From CAVXFL01 sp963761015 (GTDB lineage: Bacteria; Pseudomonadota; Alphaproteobacteria; Acetobacterales; Acetobacteraceae): a DNA stretch of 64,000 bases. How positions within the stretch are numbered: position 1 is the stretch's first letter; the number at the start of each line of letters is the position of its first letter. The notes under the pieces were generated by a model, which was given only the letters and a program-made list of their open reading frames with translations, had not been told where the DNA came from and did not search any database. Location: positions 1-64,000 of the forward strand of contig CAVXFL010000001.1 of NCBI GenBank assembly GCA_963761015.1. The letters are read 5' to 3'. This document shows, piece after piece, positions 1 through 10,286 of this stretch. The translations under genes were made by a program, and so were the position numbers.

Positions 1-1456
1 TCGTCGAGGGCAAGTCGATCAAGGCGATCTGCCGCGATCTACGGGTGTCGCGGAAGGTCGTGCGGAAGGTGTTGCGCTCGGGTGCGACCGAGTTCCACTA
101 CGAGCGAGGCGAGCAGCCGATGCTGCGGCTCGGGCCGTGGAAGGAGAGTCTCGATCGGTTGCTGGTTGAGAACGAGGCGAAGGCGGCGCGCGAGCGGCTG
201 ACGCTGATCCGGCTATTCGAGCAGTTGCGTGGACTGGGCTACGAAGGCGGCTATGACGCGGTGCGCCGCTATGCGCAAGGCTGGCGGCAGGAGCACGCGA
301 GCACATCGGTGGAAGCGTTTGTGCCGCTGAGCTTTGCGCCTGGCGAGGCGTTTCAGTTCGACTGGAGCCACGAGGTCGTGCTGATCAACGGCGCGACGGT
401 GACGGTGAAAGTGGCGCAGGTGCGGCTGTGCCACAGCCGAATGCTGTTCGTGCGGGCGTATCCGCGCGAGACCCAGGAGATGGTGTTCGACGCGCACGAT
501 CGGGCTTTTGCGTTGTTCAAGGGCGCCTGCACACGCGGGATCTACGACAACATGAAGACTGCGGTTGACGCGATCTTCGTCGGCCGCGAGCGCGCTTACA
601 ACCGCCGCTTTCTGCAGATGTGCAGCCATTATCTGGTTGAACCGGTTGCCTGCACGCCGGCATCGGGGTGGGAGAAGGGGCAAGTCGAGAACCAGGTGGG
701 CCTGGTACACGAGCGGTTCTTCACGCCGCGGCTGCGGATGAAGAGCTACGACGAACTGAATCTGCGGCTGCTTGATCAGTGTGTTGCTTATGCGCGGGCG
801 CACCGGCATCCGGAACTGCGCGATCGGACGATCTGGGAGATGTTCGAGGCCGAGCGGCGCTTTCTCGTGCCGTATCCTGGTCGCTTCGACGGATTTCATG
901 CGATCACTGCGTCGGTATCGAAGACCTGCCTGATCCGCTTTGATAACAATCGCTATTCGGTGGCGGCAAGCGCGGTCGGGCGGCCAGTAGAGGTGCGCGC
1001 CTACGCCGATCGGATCGAGCTTCGGCAGGCAGGGCAGGTAGTGGGCGAACATCGGCGCTGTTTCGGGCGGGATCAGACGGTGTTCGATCCGTGGCATTAC
1101 TGCCGGTGCTGGCGCGCAAACCGGGCGCATTGCGCAACGGCGCGCCATTCAAGAACTGGGTTTTGCCGTCCGGTCTGGAGCGGGTACGCCGCAAGCTCGC
1201 CGGTTCGGCGGATGGCGATCGTCAGATGGTCACCATCCTTTCCGCGGTGCTGAGCGACGGGCTTGCGGCGGTGGAAGCCGCCTGTCTGGAGGCGTTGCGC
1301 GAAGGCGTGCACTCGGCCGACGTCATCCTGAACATCCTGGCGCGCCGCCGCGAGCCGCCAGCGCCGGCCGCCGTGGCGGCGCCGGATGGGCTGCGGCTGC
1401 GCGTCACGCCGGCGGCCGACTGCGGCCGCTACGACCGGCTGCGGAGTGCGGCGTGA
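1..1456 (+). pseudogene. istA: IS21-type transposase IstA, 5' end off window, frameshifted
   Basis: DDE recombinase of an IS21-family element. The first bases already encode the helix-turn-helix (read upstream of the first ATG at 45), so the gene starts before the window. The catalytic core is visible as FDWSHE, then YDNMKT, then QVENQVG. The reading frame breaks near position 1100: DPWHY is followed by nonsense, while the next frame continues the family's usual LPVLARKPGALRNGAPF stretch to a stop at 1454-1456. A single missing C after 'cattac' would restore it. It overlaps the istB start (GTG 1453), as istAB pairs usually do. This is the remains of an older element, cut by what follows. Confidence 0.85.
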
Positions 1457-1671
1457 TGGACCGCACCGAGATCCTGGCGGCGATGTCGGAGCTGAAGCTC
1501 TACGGCATGAAGGCCGCGTTCGACGAGATCATTGCCACCGCAGTGAAGCGGCAGCATGAGCCGCAACGGATCATCGGCGATCTGCTGAGCGCGGAAATCA
1601 CCGAGAAGCAGGCCCGGTCAATTCGCTATCAGATCACGATTGCCAAGCTGCCGCTGGCCAAGGACCTCGCC
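1453..1671 (+). pseudogene. istB: IS21-type helper ATPase IstB, truncated
   Basis: N-terminal about 73 residues of an IstB transposition helper (MDRTEILAAMSELKLYGMKA...), starting at GTG 1453 or ATG 1456. Family members run to about 240-260 residues with Walker motifs; none are present here. Homology-like sequence stops after LPLAKDLA near 1671. The frame then runs through about 105 bp of unrelated DNA into the terminal repeat of the next element and stops at 1836. The break shows that part of this older element was lost before or during insertion of the element at 1777. Confidence 0.8.
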
Positions 1672-1776
1672 GCGAAGGTCTGGCGTCAGGAGGATCACGC
1701 CACCCTCCTGTCCGTCGAGGGCTCGACCTCATGCTCGGCCTGTTCGTCCAACGGCAGGAAGCCGAGCAGCCGCGCC

Positions 1777-1827
1777 TGTAGCTGCCGGGTGAAAACTCCC
1801 CAGATGTGCCGGTTGAAAACTCCCCAG
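1777..1827. repeat. Left terminal repeats of the IS21-type element
   Basis: Two near-identical copies of GCCGG[G/T]TGAAAACTCCCCAG start at 1784 and 1808, a spacing of 24 bp. They are the probable transposase binding sites of the left end. Confidence 0.85.
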
Positions 1828-1880
1828 TTCGCCTGAGGCGCTGCGGTGCTTGAGCTGGGCGTCTGAACGATCGGCGATCG

Positions 1881-3182
1881 ATGGTCGAAGCTGTCTTCCT
1901 GAGGAATTGGGGGCGGCCGGTGATCGGACTGGGAGAGGTAGTGATGATCCTTGATCTGCATCGACAAGGCGCTGGGATATCCGCGATCGCCCGCCGCACC
2001 GGGCTGGACCGCAAAACGGTGCGAAAGGTCATTGCCAGCGGCCTTGAGCCGCCGGCTTACGGTCCGCGTCAGCCCAAGGTGACGAAATTACAGCCGTTCG
2101 AGCGGTATCTGCGCGAGCGGCTTGATGTGGTTCCCGAACTGACCGGGCGCCGGCTTCATCGCGAACTTGCCGCCATGGGCTATGAGGGCGGCTACACGGT
2201 TCTGACCGATCTTCTGCGCGAGATTCGGCCAGTTACATCCCCGCCGTTCGAGGTGCGGTTCGAGACGCCGGCGGGCCGGCAAGCGCAGGTCGACTTCGCC
2301 CAATTCCGTACTGTGTTCACCGACGAGCCCGGCGTCGAGCGGGTGGTCTGGCTGTTCTCGCTTGTGCTCGGTCACAGCCGAATGATCTGGGCGCGGTTCG
2401 TGGTGCATCAGGACATGCCGGCGGTATTGCGCTGCCACGCGGCCGCCTTCGAGGCGCTCGGCGGCGCGCCGGCCGAGATCCTCTACGACCGGATGAAAAC
2501 CGTGTTCAGTCGTGAGGACCCCGAGGCCGGCCACATCATCTATAATCGCACTCTGATCGAGTTCGCCCGCCACTACGGTTACATCCCGAAAGCCTGCAAG
2601 GCTTATCGAGCGAAAACAAAGGGAAAAGTAGAGCGACCGTTCCGCTATGTCCGAGAGGATTTCTTCCTCGGCAGCAGCTTCCGTAACCTCGCCGACCTCA
2701 ATGCTCAACTCGGGCAATGGCTGGACAAGGTCGCCAACGTGCGCACGCACACGACAACTCGGCGCGTGGTCGGCGAACACTTTGCCGAGGAGCAGCCCAG
2801 CCTGCAGAAGTTGCCAGCCGGCCCGTTCCAAGCCGTGTTGCGGCTCGAGCGGCGCATCACCAAGGACGGCATGATCTCTGTGGGCGGCAATCTCTACAGC
2901 GTGCCCGACACGACCCGTCGCCGACCCGTCGAGGTGCACAGCATGGCAGATGAGGTTCGCATCCTCGAGGATGGCCGGGTCATTGCTGTTCACCCGGTGA
3001 TGGACGGACGCGGCCAGCGCCGCATCATCGCCGGCCACCGCAGCGCGCCGCCACCTGCCAACAGCCAGACGGGGCGGCAAGGTCCGGCCCCCGGCCGATC
3101 CGGCGACGTCGTTTCCCTGCGGCCTCTGACGTTCTACGACGCCGTGGGCAAACGTCTCGCGGCTGATGAGGCTGCGGCATGA
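1881..3182 (+). CDS. istA: IS21-type transposase IstA
   Basis: DDE recombinase of the complete element, up to 433 residues. The N-terminal helix-turn-helix reads GISAIARRTGLDRKTVRK; the integrase-like core has QVDFAQF, YDRMKT and KGKVERPF. The start is uncertain: ATG 1881 is the longest, but GTG 1920 or ATG 1944 would place the conserved DLHRQG block nearer the N-terminus, as in relatives. It overlaps istB by 4 bases (ATGA at 3179-3182), which implies translational coupling. The frame is intact, unlike the older copy upstream. Confidence 0.92.
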   Translation: MVEAVFLRNWGRPVIGLGEVVMILDLHRQGAGISAIARRTGLDRKTVRKVIASGLEPPAYGPRQPKVTKLQPFERYLRERLDVVPELTGRRLHRELAAMGYEGGYTVLTDLLREIRPVTSPPFEVRFETPAGRQAQVDFAQFRTVFTDEPGVERVVWLFSLVLGHSRMIWARFVVHQDMPAVLRCHAAAFEALGGAPAEILYDRMKTVFSREDPEAGHIIYNRTLIEFARHYGYIPKACKAYRAKTKGKVERPFRYVREDFFLGSSFRNLADLNAQLGQWLDKVANVRTHTTTRRVVGEHFAEEQPSLQKLPAGPFQAVLRLERRITKDGMISVGGNLYSVPDTTRRRPVEVHSMADEVRILEDGRVIAVHPVMDGRGQRRIIAGHRSAPPPANSQTGRQGPAPGRSGDVVSLRPLTFYDAVGKRLAADEAAA

Positions 3183-4036
3183 AGCCAGCGATGCAGCTCG
3201 ACACTCCCATCGAGCGGATCCGCCAGAACCTGATTGGCCTGCGCATGCCGCGCGCTCTGGAGGCGCTCGACGCCGTCGTCCAGCAGATCGAGCAGGGCCA
3301 GATCAGCCCGATCGAGGCGATCGACATCCTGCTTGCGGAGGAGTTCACCATCCGCGAGGGCCGCCGGATCAAGGCGGCGCTGCAGATGGCGCGGTTAACG
3401 ACGGTCAAGACGCTGACTGGGTTCGACTTCTTGTTCCAGCCCTCGCTCGACCGCAACCGCATCATGGCATTGGCCGGGCTCGATTTCATCGATCGCCATG
3501 AGGTGGTTCATCTGATCGGGCAATCGGGAACGGGGAAATCGCACCTCGCCGTCGCTCTCGGCGTCGAGGCGATCCGCGCCGGCCGCAGCGTCTACTTCTC
3601 GCCCTTGGCCGACATCATCGACAGTCTGGCCAAGGCGGATCGCGAGGGGCGCCTACGTGAGCGCATCCGTTATCTCTGCCGCGCCCAACTGCTGATCATT
3701 GATGAAATCGGCTATCTGACCCTTGGGGCCACCGCCGGCAATCTGCTGTTTCAGTTGGTCAACGCCCGCTACGAGCGTGGCGCCATGATCCTGACCAGCA
3801 ACCGAGGTTTCTCGGAATGGGGCCAGGTGTTCGGTGACCCGGTCATCGCCACCGCGCTGCTCGATCGGTTGCTGCATCATGCGGTCGTCATTCAAATCGA
3901 GGGCTCCAGCTACCGCCTGCGCCAACACGCCGACCTGCTCCCGGCAGCCCAGCGCTCGAGCGCGCCGTTCGCTGAGACGCCCCGTCGCCGCGGCAGACCA
4001 CCGAAGACGGCATCGACACCCGCAACGCCGGCCTGA
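3179..4036 (+). CDS. istB: IS21-type transposition helper ATPase IstB
   Basis: DnaA/DnaC-like AAA+ ATPase that helps IstA in transposition; 285 residues. Walker A is visible as GQSGTGKSH and Walker B as LLIIDEIGYL, followed by the sensor-like ILTSNRGFSEW. The C-terminus has a basic stretch (RRRGRPPK) after the ATPase core, suited to DNA contact. The start overlaps the istA stop. Full family length and no frame break, so the element may still be active. Confidence 0.93.
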   Translation: MKPAMQLDTPIERIRQNLIGLRMPRALEALDAVVQQIEQGQISPIEAIDILLAEEFTIREGRRIKAALQMARLTTVKTLTGFDFLFQPSLDRNRIMALAGLDFIDRHEVVHLIGQSGTGKSHLAVALGVEAIRAGRSVYFSPLADIIDSLAKADREGRLRERIRYLCRAQLLIIDEIGYLTLGATAGNLLFQLVNARYERGAMILTSNRGFSEWGQVFGDPVIATALLDRLLHHAVVIQIEGSSYRLRQHADLLPAAQRSSAPFAETPRRRGRPPKTASTPATPA

Positions 4037-4086
4037 GCAACCAGCGCCATCGCCATTGTATTGCGTCACGTAACGGAAATCAGACC

Positions 4087-4410
4087 ATGCCCAGAGGCCG
4101 ACGCCCGCAAGGTGAGAACGCGCTCAGCGGCGCCGAGCGGCAAGCGCGCTACCGCGCCCGCCAAGAAATTCCGCAAGCCGCTCCCTCCATCCTATACAGG
4201 CGGCCTGCTGACCGACGCAGCCGGCCGCAGCGATGGAACGATGCCGTCGCCGTGCTGCTCGCGCTTCAGGCCGAATACGCTGCCTGGGCCGATACAATTC
4301 CTGATGGATTGCGCGACACGCCGACCGCCGAGGGGCTGCAGGCCATCGTCGATCTCGATCTCCAGGCCCTAGCCGATATCGAGCCGCCCCGAGGTTACGG
4401 ACGAGACTGA
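4087..4410 (+). CDS. Small passenger protein of the IS21-type element
   Basis: 107-residue protein beginning MPRGRRPQGENALSGAERQ, inside the element 50 bp after istB and ahead of the right terminal repeats. It is rich in Arg and Ala near the N-terminus and acidic near the C-terminus (LDLQALADIEPP), with no catalytic motif. I recall similar small genes after istB in other alphaproteobacterial IS21 elements, so it is probably a real accessory gene, but its role is unknown. It could help target choice or regulate istAB; neither can be shown from sequence. Confidence 0.6.
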   Translation: MPRGRRPQGENALSGAERQARYRARQEIPQAAPSILYRRPADRRSRPQRWNDAVAVLLALQAEYAAWADTIPDGLRDTPTAEGLQAIVDLDLQALADIEPPRGYGRD

Positions 4411-4424
4411 TCCCGCAACAAAGT

Positions 4425-4473
4425 GGGGAATTTTCAACCGGCGCTTTCGGGGAGAATTCAACCGGCATTGACA
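4425..4473. repeat. Right terminal repeats of the IS21-type element
   Basis: Two inverted copies of the terminal motif, read on the complement as GCCGGTTGAATTCTCCCC (outer, 4449-4466) and GCCGGTTGAAAATTCCCC (inner, 4425-4442). They have the same 24-bp spacing as the left end. Confidence 0.83.
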
Positions 4474-4592
4474 GACACATCCGCGTCGCGTCCAAAGCTG
4501 AACTCAAAACCAGGATTCTCGCCTACCTCGACGATCTCAACCGCGACCCTGTCATCCATACCTGGACCTACAAGATCGCCGAGGCCGCGTGA
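4473..4592 (+). pseudogene. IS630-type transposase, C-terminal fragment
   Basis: In-frame remnant of about 39 residues ending LDDLNRDPVIHTWTYKIAEAA and a TGA stop at 4590-4592. The run ELKTRILAYLDDLNRDPVIH resembles the extreme C-terminus of IS630/DDE-superfamily transposases. The 5' part is absent: the IS21-type element abuts it directly. Confidence 0.6.
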
Positions 4593-4619
4593 TAGGAGTC
4601 GGTTTTTGGAAACGCTCTG

Positions 4620-5414
4620 CTAGTTTGTGCGGGTGGAGGCCGAGGGCCGCAGGCGAGCATAGCCGGAGAGCACATCGGCCACCTGCGCCTCGCTCATATC
4701 CGCGCCCAGCACCCGGCGGGCGCCCTGATCGTCGCCGGCCGCCATCAAGGCGACCGCGAGGTCCTGCCGCACGCGCGGGGTCGCCTCGGGATTCGCCGCC
4801 AACGGCCGGAGGATTTCCAGGGCTCGGTTGCCGTGACCCGAAAGCGCCAACGAAAGGCCGAGGTTCACCTGCGCGGCGGTCATTTCCGGCGCCAGCGCCG
4901 CCGCCTTCGTGTAGGCTTCCTGCGCCGCGGCGTGCCGGCCCTGCAGGTCGCGCGCGATGCCCAGGTCGTTCATCGCCGCGGCGTTGGTTGGATCGGCCGC
5001 GAGAACCTGCAGAAACATGGCTTCCGCGCCGGCCGGATCGGTCCTGATGCGGGTCCGACCCAGCCCCAGCTTGGCCTCGATGTTGCGCGGATCCATTCGC
5101 AATGCCCGTTGATAGACGCGCGTGGCCTCCGGGATCCGGCGCATCGCGAACAGCGCGTCGGCCTCGCGCACCACGGCGACGGCATCGTCGGGGTGCTTGG
5201 CCAGAACCTCCCGCGCAACGTTCAGCGCCATTCCAGGCGCCCCGCCGGCCAGTGCCGCGTCCGCCACCCGCAGGCTGGCGCCTTTGCTGAGCGGCGGGCT
5301 GCTCGATGGCGCGCTGCTGATGCTCAGCGGCGCACGCGCGGCACCCGCGCCGCCGCAGGCCGTCACCGCGGAACACAGCAGCAGAATCCAGATCCGCATT
5401 GGCTTCTTCCTCAT
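4620..5414 (-). CDS. tadD: Tad pilus assembly lipoprotein TadD (TPR protein)
   Basis: 264 residues. The N-terminus MRKKPMRIWILLLCSAVTACGG is a lipoprotein signal with Cys in the lipobox (SAVTAC). The body is tetratricopeptide-like helical repeats (ALRMDPRNIEAKLGLGR, VLAADPTNAAAMNDLG, AAALAPEMTAAQVNLG). TadD is an outer-membrane-associated pilotin/scaffold for the Tad secretin. The start is fixed by ATGA overlap with the tadC stop (ATG 5414-5412, TGA 5413-5411). It is the last pilus gene here; downstream lies the insertion-sequence cluster. Confidence 0.85.
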   Translation of the reverse strand: MRKKPMRIWILLLCSAVTACGGAGAARAPLSISSAPSSSPPLSKGASLRVADAALAGGAPGMALNVAREVLAKHPDDAVAVVREADALFAMRRIPEATRVYQRALRMDPRNIEAKLGLGRTRIRTDPAGAEAMFLQVLAADPTNAAAMNDLGIARDLQGRHAAAQEAYTKAAALAPEMTAAQVNLGLSLALSGHGNRALEILRPLAANPEATPRVRQDLAVALMAAGDDQGARRVLGADMSEAQVADVLSGYARLRPSASTRTN

Positions 5415-6343
5415 TTTTTCAGGACGATAAGCAGTTGCAGGATCGCGGGACCACCGACGATCAGGAACACACAGGGCAGAATGAACACGATCATCGGCAC
5501 CGTGAGTAACACCGGCAGCCGCGCCGCGCTGGCCTCGAAGCGGGTCAACATCTCCTGCCGCATCTCCGCTGAGAGCGTGCGCAGCGCCTGGGTCAGCGGT
5601 GTGCCGAACTGAATGCTTTGGGCCAGGGTCAGGGCCACGCGCTTCATGCCGTCGAGACCGGTTCTCGTGGCTGCGTTGAACAGCGCGGCGCGGCTGTCGG
5701 AGGTAACGCGCAACTCGTTCGCGGTCAGCGTCAATTCGTCGGCAACCGCCGGATGAGCTATCCGGATTTCGGTGGCTACCCGGGAAATGGCGGGACCCAG
5801 GCTGAGCCCTGCCTCGGTGCAAATGATGAGCAGATCGAGCGCATCCGGCAGTCCGCGCTCCAGCAGACCGAGATGCCGGCGCCGCAACCGGCGGACCACG
5901 AAATCCGGGCCGAGCAGCCCGACCACGGCGGAGCCCAGCACCAACAGGTGGCGCAGCATCGGCGCGAGCCCGGTCTGGGCCAGCAGAAGCCAGCTGACGA
6001 TCGGCAACAGTATCAGCAGCAAAATCTTGCTGCCGATGAACACCCCCAGCCCCCGGCGGCCGCGAAAACCCGACACGCTCAGCGTGTGCTCGAACTCCGC
6101 CAGCGTCCGGGCTGAAAGCAGGCCGCTGCGCGCCACCGCGCTGCCAATGGCGCCCACGCCGCGCAGCAGGAAGGAGTACTTCGGTTCGCCCGCTTCGCTC
6201 TCCTGACCGGCGCCGCGGCGCGCCCGTTCCACGCGGTTGATCAGCCGCTCATGACTCTCGATTTGCCGAAGCAGGAGAAAGCCCACGGCGATCATGACGA
6301 CGACGACGACGAAAATCGCCAGAAGCATATAGTCACGTGTCAC
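5411..6343 (-). CDS. tadC: Tad pilus inner-membrane platform protein TadC
   Basis: 310 residues, GTG start overlapping the tadB stop (GTGA at 6343-6340). One N-terminal membrane segment (LLAIFVVVVVMIAVGFLLL), a cytoplasmic basic/acidic linker, a membrane pair near residues 105-150, and the T2SSF/GspF-like helical domain (GLPDALDLLIICTEAGLSLG), closing with a membrane segment that includes LPVLLTVPMIVFILPCVFLI. With TadB it forms the inner-membrane platform on which the TadA ATPase acts. Confidence 0.9.
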   Translation of the reverse strand: MTRDYMLLAIFVVVVVMIAVGFLLLRQIESHERLINRVERARRGAGQESEAGEPKYSFLLRGVGAIGSAVARSGLLSARTLAEFEHTLSVSGFRGRRGLGVFIGSKILLLILLPIVSWLLLAQTGLAPMLRHLLVLGSAVVGLLGPDFVVRRLRRRHLGLLERGLPDALDLLIICTEAGLSLGPAISRVATEIRIAHPAVADELTLTANELRVTSDSRAALFNAATRTGLDGMKRVALTLAQSIQFGTPLTQALRTLSAEMRQEMLTRFEASAARLPVLLTVPMIVFILPCVFLIVGGPAILQLLIVLKK

Positions 6344-7304
6344 GACAGTGTCTTTCGAATCATGTAACGCATGATCGTAATTCCGGTGCCCAGCAGTATG
6401 ACCGCCAGCGCAAGAAGTCGTTGGCCGCCAGGATCATTGAACAGGAAATAAATATAGCTGGGATTGACGAGCCATAGCCCGCCGCCGGTGAGGACCGGCA
6501 TCGCGGCCAGGATCGCGGCGCTGGTATTCGCCTCCGAGGCCAGCGCGCGCGCGCGGCTGCGGGCGGCAACTCGCTTGCGAATGACCTCGGCCAGATTCTC
6601 CAATGTCTCGGTGAGCCCGCCGCCTGACTGCTTCTGCAGCGACAGCGCCGTCGCGAAGAAGCGATATTCTCGGAGGTCGGTGTTGCTCGCGACCTGGATC
6701 AACGCTTCGTCGAGCGGTACGCCGAGCCTGATTTGATCGCTCAGTATCTTGAACTCCTGCGCCGTCGGGTCGGGACCTTCCCGCGCCAACACATGGATCG
6801 ATTCGCCTACCGGAATGCCGATGCGGACCGCACGCACGATCATCGCGAGGGCGTCGGGAAATTGTCGGAATAGCGTGTCGGAATAGCGTCGCTCGGACCA
6901 ATGGAAAACCTGCCGGCTCAGCCAGACCCAGACCGGCGGCAGCAGCAGATATGCCCACATGCCGAGCAAGGCGGCCGCCAATCCGATCGCCACGCGTGCG
7001 ACGACCAGCGTGACGCCAAGCACCACCCACCACCGCACCGGATAGCGGCTTTGTCGTTCCGGATTGAACCCGAACAGCTTTGCGGCGCGCAGCCGCAAGC
7101 TGGCGGCGTCCAGCGCGCTCCCGCTGCGGACCAGGCTGACTGCCTGCTCCGCGCGAACGCGTCGATGCGGCCCCACTGATCGCGCGACGCGGTCTCGGAA
7201 TTTCTGTTGTTGCTCGTGCGCCTGCAACAGCAGCATGCTGCTGAGACCGAGGCCCGACAGGCCGGCGAAGGCCGCGAGCAGGTATTTGAGCGATTCCTCG
7301 CGCG

Positions 7305-7308
<4 letters not shown>
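6340..7308 (-). CDS. tadB: Tad pilus inner-membrane platform protein TadB
   Basis: 322 residues from GTG 7308, chosen because it overlaps the tadA stop as GTGA (7308-7305); longer upstream starts would lie inside tadA. The N-terminal membrane helix, a central membrane pair and the T2SSF domain (FPDALAMIVRAVRIGIPVGE) are present, ending with two membrane helices and a basic tail. It partners TadC, its neighbour in the operon. Confidence 0.9.
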
Positions 7309-8678
<1,370 letters not shown>

Positions 8679-8679
8679 C

Positions 8680-9939
8680 TCACGCGCGCCCTCCGAACAG
8701 GCTCCAATGGCGGCTGGTCGCCCGCGTCGGCTCGGCGGCTTGCTCGCTCGGCATCGCGAGCGCGCGCACCGCCGCGACCTCGCGCGCGAGGTCGGCGATC
8801 GCGCTCTGGAACGGGCCGCGCATGGCGGTGAGGGGCGCGCCCATGGTCGCTGCCTTGCCGATCCGGCGTGGCAAATCGGGGATCGCCACATCGATCCGCA
8901 ATTTCAACGCGTCTTCCACCTGATTTCGCGTCAAACCACCCACCATGCCCGATCGATTGAGCACGACCACGGCGCGCCGCGCCTGCATCGGCCCGTTCGG
9001 CAGCGCCAGCAGCCGCAGCGTGTCCCGCACCCCGACCAGCGTCGGGGTGAGGACGATGACCCGCTGTTTGGCGGATTCCAGCAGATCCCGATTGATCTGC
9101 ATCGGCGCGAACGGCACGTCGGCGACGATCAGATTGTAACGCCGCCGCAGCGCTTCGAGCAGCCGCTCCGCGGCGCCGGGCGCGAAATTCGGTTGATCCG
9201 TCAGCGGTTCCTCGCCGGCCAAGAGATTGAGCCGACCCGAAACCGGCTGGGCGACGCGCTCGACGAACAGTTCGTCGATCCGCTGCGGCGTCTCCAGCGC
9301 GGTGCGCAGGCCGGGGCTGGTCTTGGCGTCGAGCAGCATCGCGGCGCTGCCCATGTGCAGATCGGGGTCGAGCAGGACCGTGTGCTGACGCGAAGTGATT
9401 CCGAAATGCCAGGCGAGGTGGGCGGCGACCGTGGTGGCGCCGACGCCGCCACGCGCACCCGTGATGGTAATGACAAAACCGCCGTGGACGCTTTCCTGCG
9501 GCGCCGCCTGTCGCGTGATCAGCGGCCCGAAATAGCGCGCCACCATGTCGCGCGTCAGCGGCTTGTAGAGGTATTCCATCACGCCGAGCCCGCGCGTGAC
9601 GTGGCGGTAGAACGTGACGTCCTGACGGTCACCGATCACCAGCACGCGAACGTCGGGCTCCACCACGTGCGAGAGGTCGCCGAGCTGCACCAGCGGCTGA
9701 TCCTCGCCGCTCACATCGACGATGAGCGTGCGCGGAGTCGGCATTTTTTGCATCGCGGCGTTGGCGGTACGGATATTGCCACGCCGGACGTCGACCCCGG
9801 CGGGCATAATTTCGAGCAGGGCTTCCCGCAACACCGCTTCGGTATCGGGATCCGCTACGAACGCCAGAAGCGGCAAGCGATCTGCCCGTCCGGATGCGCC
9901 CCCCTCGTTCCTGATCGGGACGCTGATATCGTCGGGCAC
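8680..9939 (-). CDS. cpaE: Tad pilus localisation ATPase TadZ/CpaE
   Basis: 419 residues. The N-terminal receiver-like domain (LLAFVADPD..., ending YLYKPLTRDM) is followed by a ParA/MinD-type ATPase domain. The deviant Walker A reads GARGGVGATT, lacking the usual lysine before the final Thr, which is a known trait of TadZ/CpaE proteins. It polarises the Tad machine. The GTG start at 9939 overlaps a TAG stop of the repaired cpaD frame (TAGTG), which supports both assignments. Confidence 0.88.
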   Translation of the reverse strand: MPDDISVPIRNEGGASGRADRLPLLAFVADPDTEAVLREALLEIMPAGVDVRRGNIRTANAAMQKMPTPRTLIVDVSGEDQPLVQLGDLSHVVEPDVRVLVIGDRQDVTFYRHVTRGLGVMEYLYKPLTRDMVARYFGPLITRQAAPQESVHGGFVITITGARGGVGATTVAAHLAWHFGITSRQHTVLLDPDLHMGSAAMLLDAKTSPGLRTALETPQRIDELFVERVAQPVSGRLNLLAGEEPLTDQPNFAPGAAERLLEALRRRYNLIVADVPFAPMQINRDLLESAKQRVIVLTPTLVGVRDTLRLLALPNGPMQARRAVVVLNRSGMVGGLTRNQVEDALKLRIDVAIPDLPRRIGKAATMGAPLTAMRGPFQSAIADLAREVAAVRALAMPSEQAAEPTRATSRHWSLFGGRA

Positions 9940-10269
9940 TATTGCACCTGCGCCGGCACGCCGCCGGATTGGCCGCCGGTACTGCTGCCCGTACCGAGGG
10001 TCTGGGTCGTTTCAGGTACTGGGCAAGGTCTTCACCTGGTCCCGTCGCAGCCGGATGATGGGAATCACCGCCGATTGTCCGGGGACGTGGCTCTCGCTCC
10101 GTCCGTGCACCAAATCCATCGGATTATCGACCATCGCGGCGAGGTTCGCGTTGTTGACGCCGCTGAACGTCCATTTAGCCGGTTCACCATAGGGATCCGG
10201 AGCCTGGCAGGCGCCGACGCCGGTTACCGCGAACAATATCAGCACCTTCCTGAATCGATGTTCACGCAT
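9939..10269 (-). CDS. cpaD: CpaD-like pilus lipoprotein, C-terminus probably frameshifted
   Basis: As written, a small protein of 85 residues from ATG 10269 to TGA 10012. It has a lipoprotein-type N-terminus (LILFAVTGVGACQAP) and the CpaD-like NNANLAAMVDNPMDLVHGR segment. In the neighbouring frame the sequence continues ETTQTLGTGSSTGGQSGGV... to a TAG at 9941-9939 that overlaps the cpaE GTG start. Gly/Thr/Gln-rich tails are usual for CpaD, and every other junction in this operon is close or overlapping. I therefore think one indel near 10010-10020 hides the true end. CpaD supports the secretin. Confidence 0.65.
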
Positions 10270-10286
10270 GATCGCTCGCCTTCCGG

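Larger units (their letters stand above)
1777..4473 (+). mobile_element. Complete IS21-type insertion sequence (about 2.7 kb)
   Basis: Both ends read TGT inward (TGTAGCTGCC at 1777; TGTCAATGCC on the complement ending at 4473). Each end carries two copies of an 18-20 bp motif (GCCGGTTGAAAACTCCCC type) 24 bp apart, in inverted orientation relative to the other end, as is typical for IS21-family multiple terminal repeats. Inside are istA, istB and a small passenger gene, all on the plus strand. The flanks (gccgcgcc on the left, gacacatc on the right) do not match, so no target duplication is visible. The right flank cuts straight into an IS630-type transposase tail. Confidence 0.88.

Noticed and set aside
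1672..1776. Possible IS66-type fragment on the minus strand between the two IS21 elements
   Set aside because: A GTG-ATC-CTC-CTG start and a preceding frame can be read, but the fragment is too short to assign.
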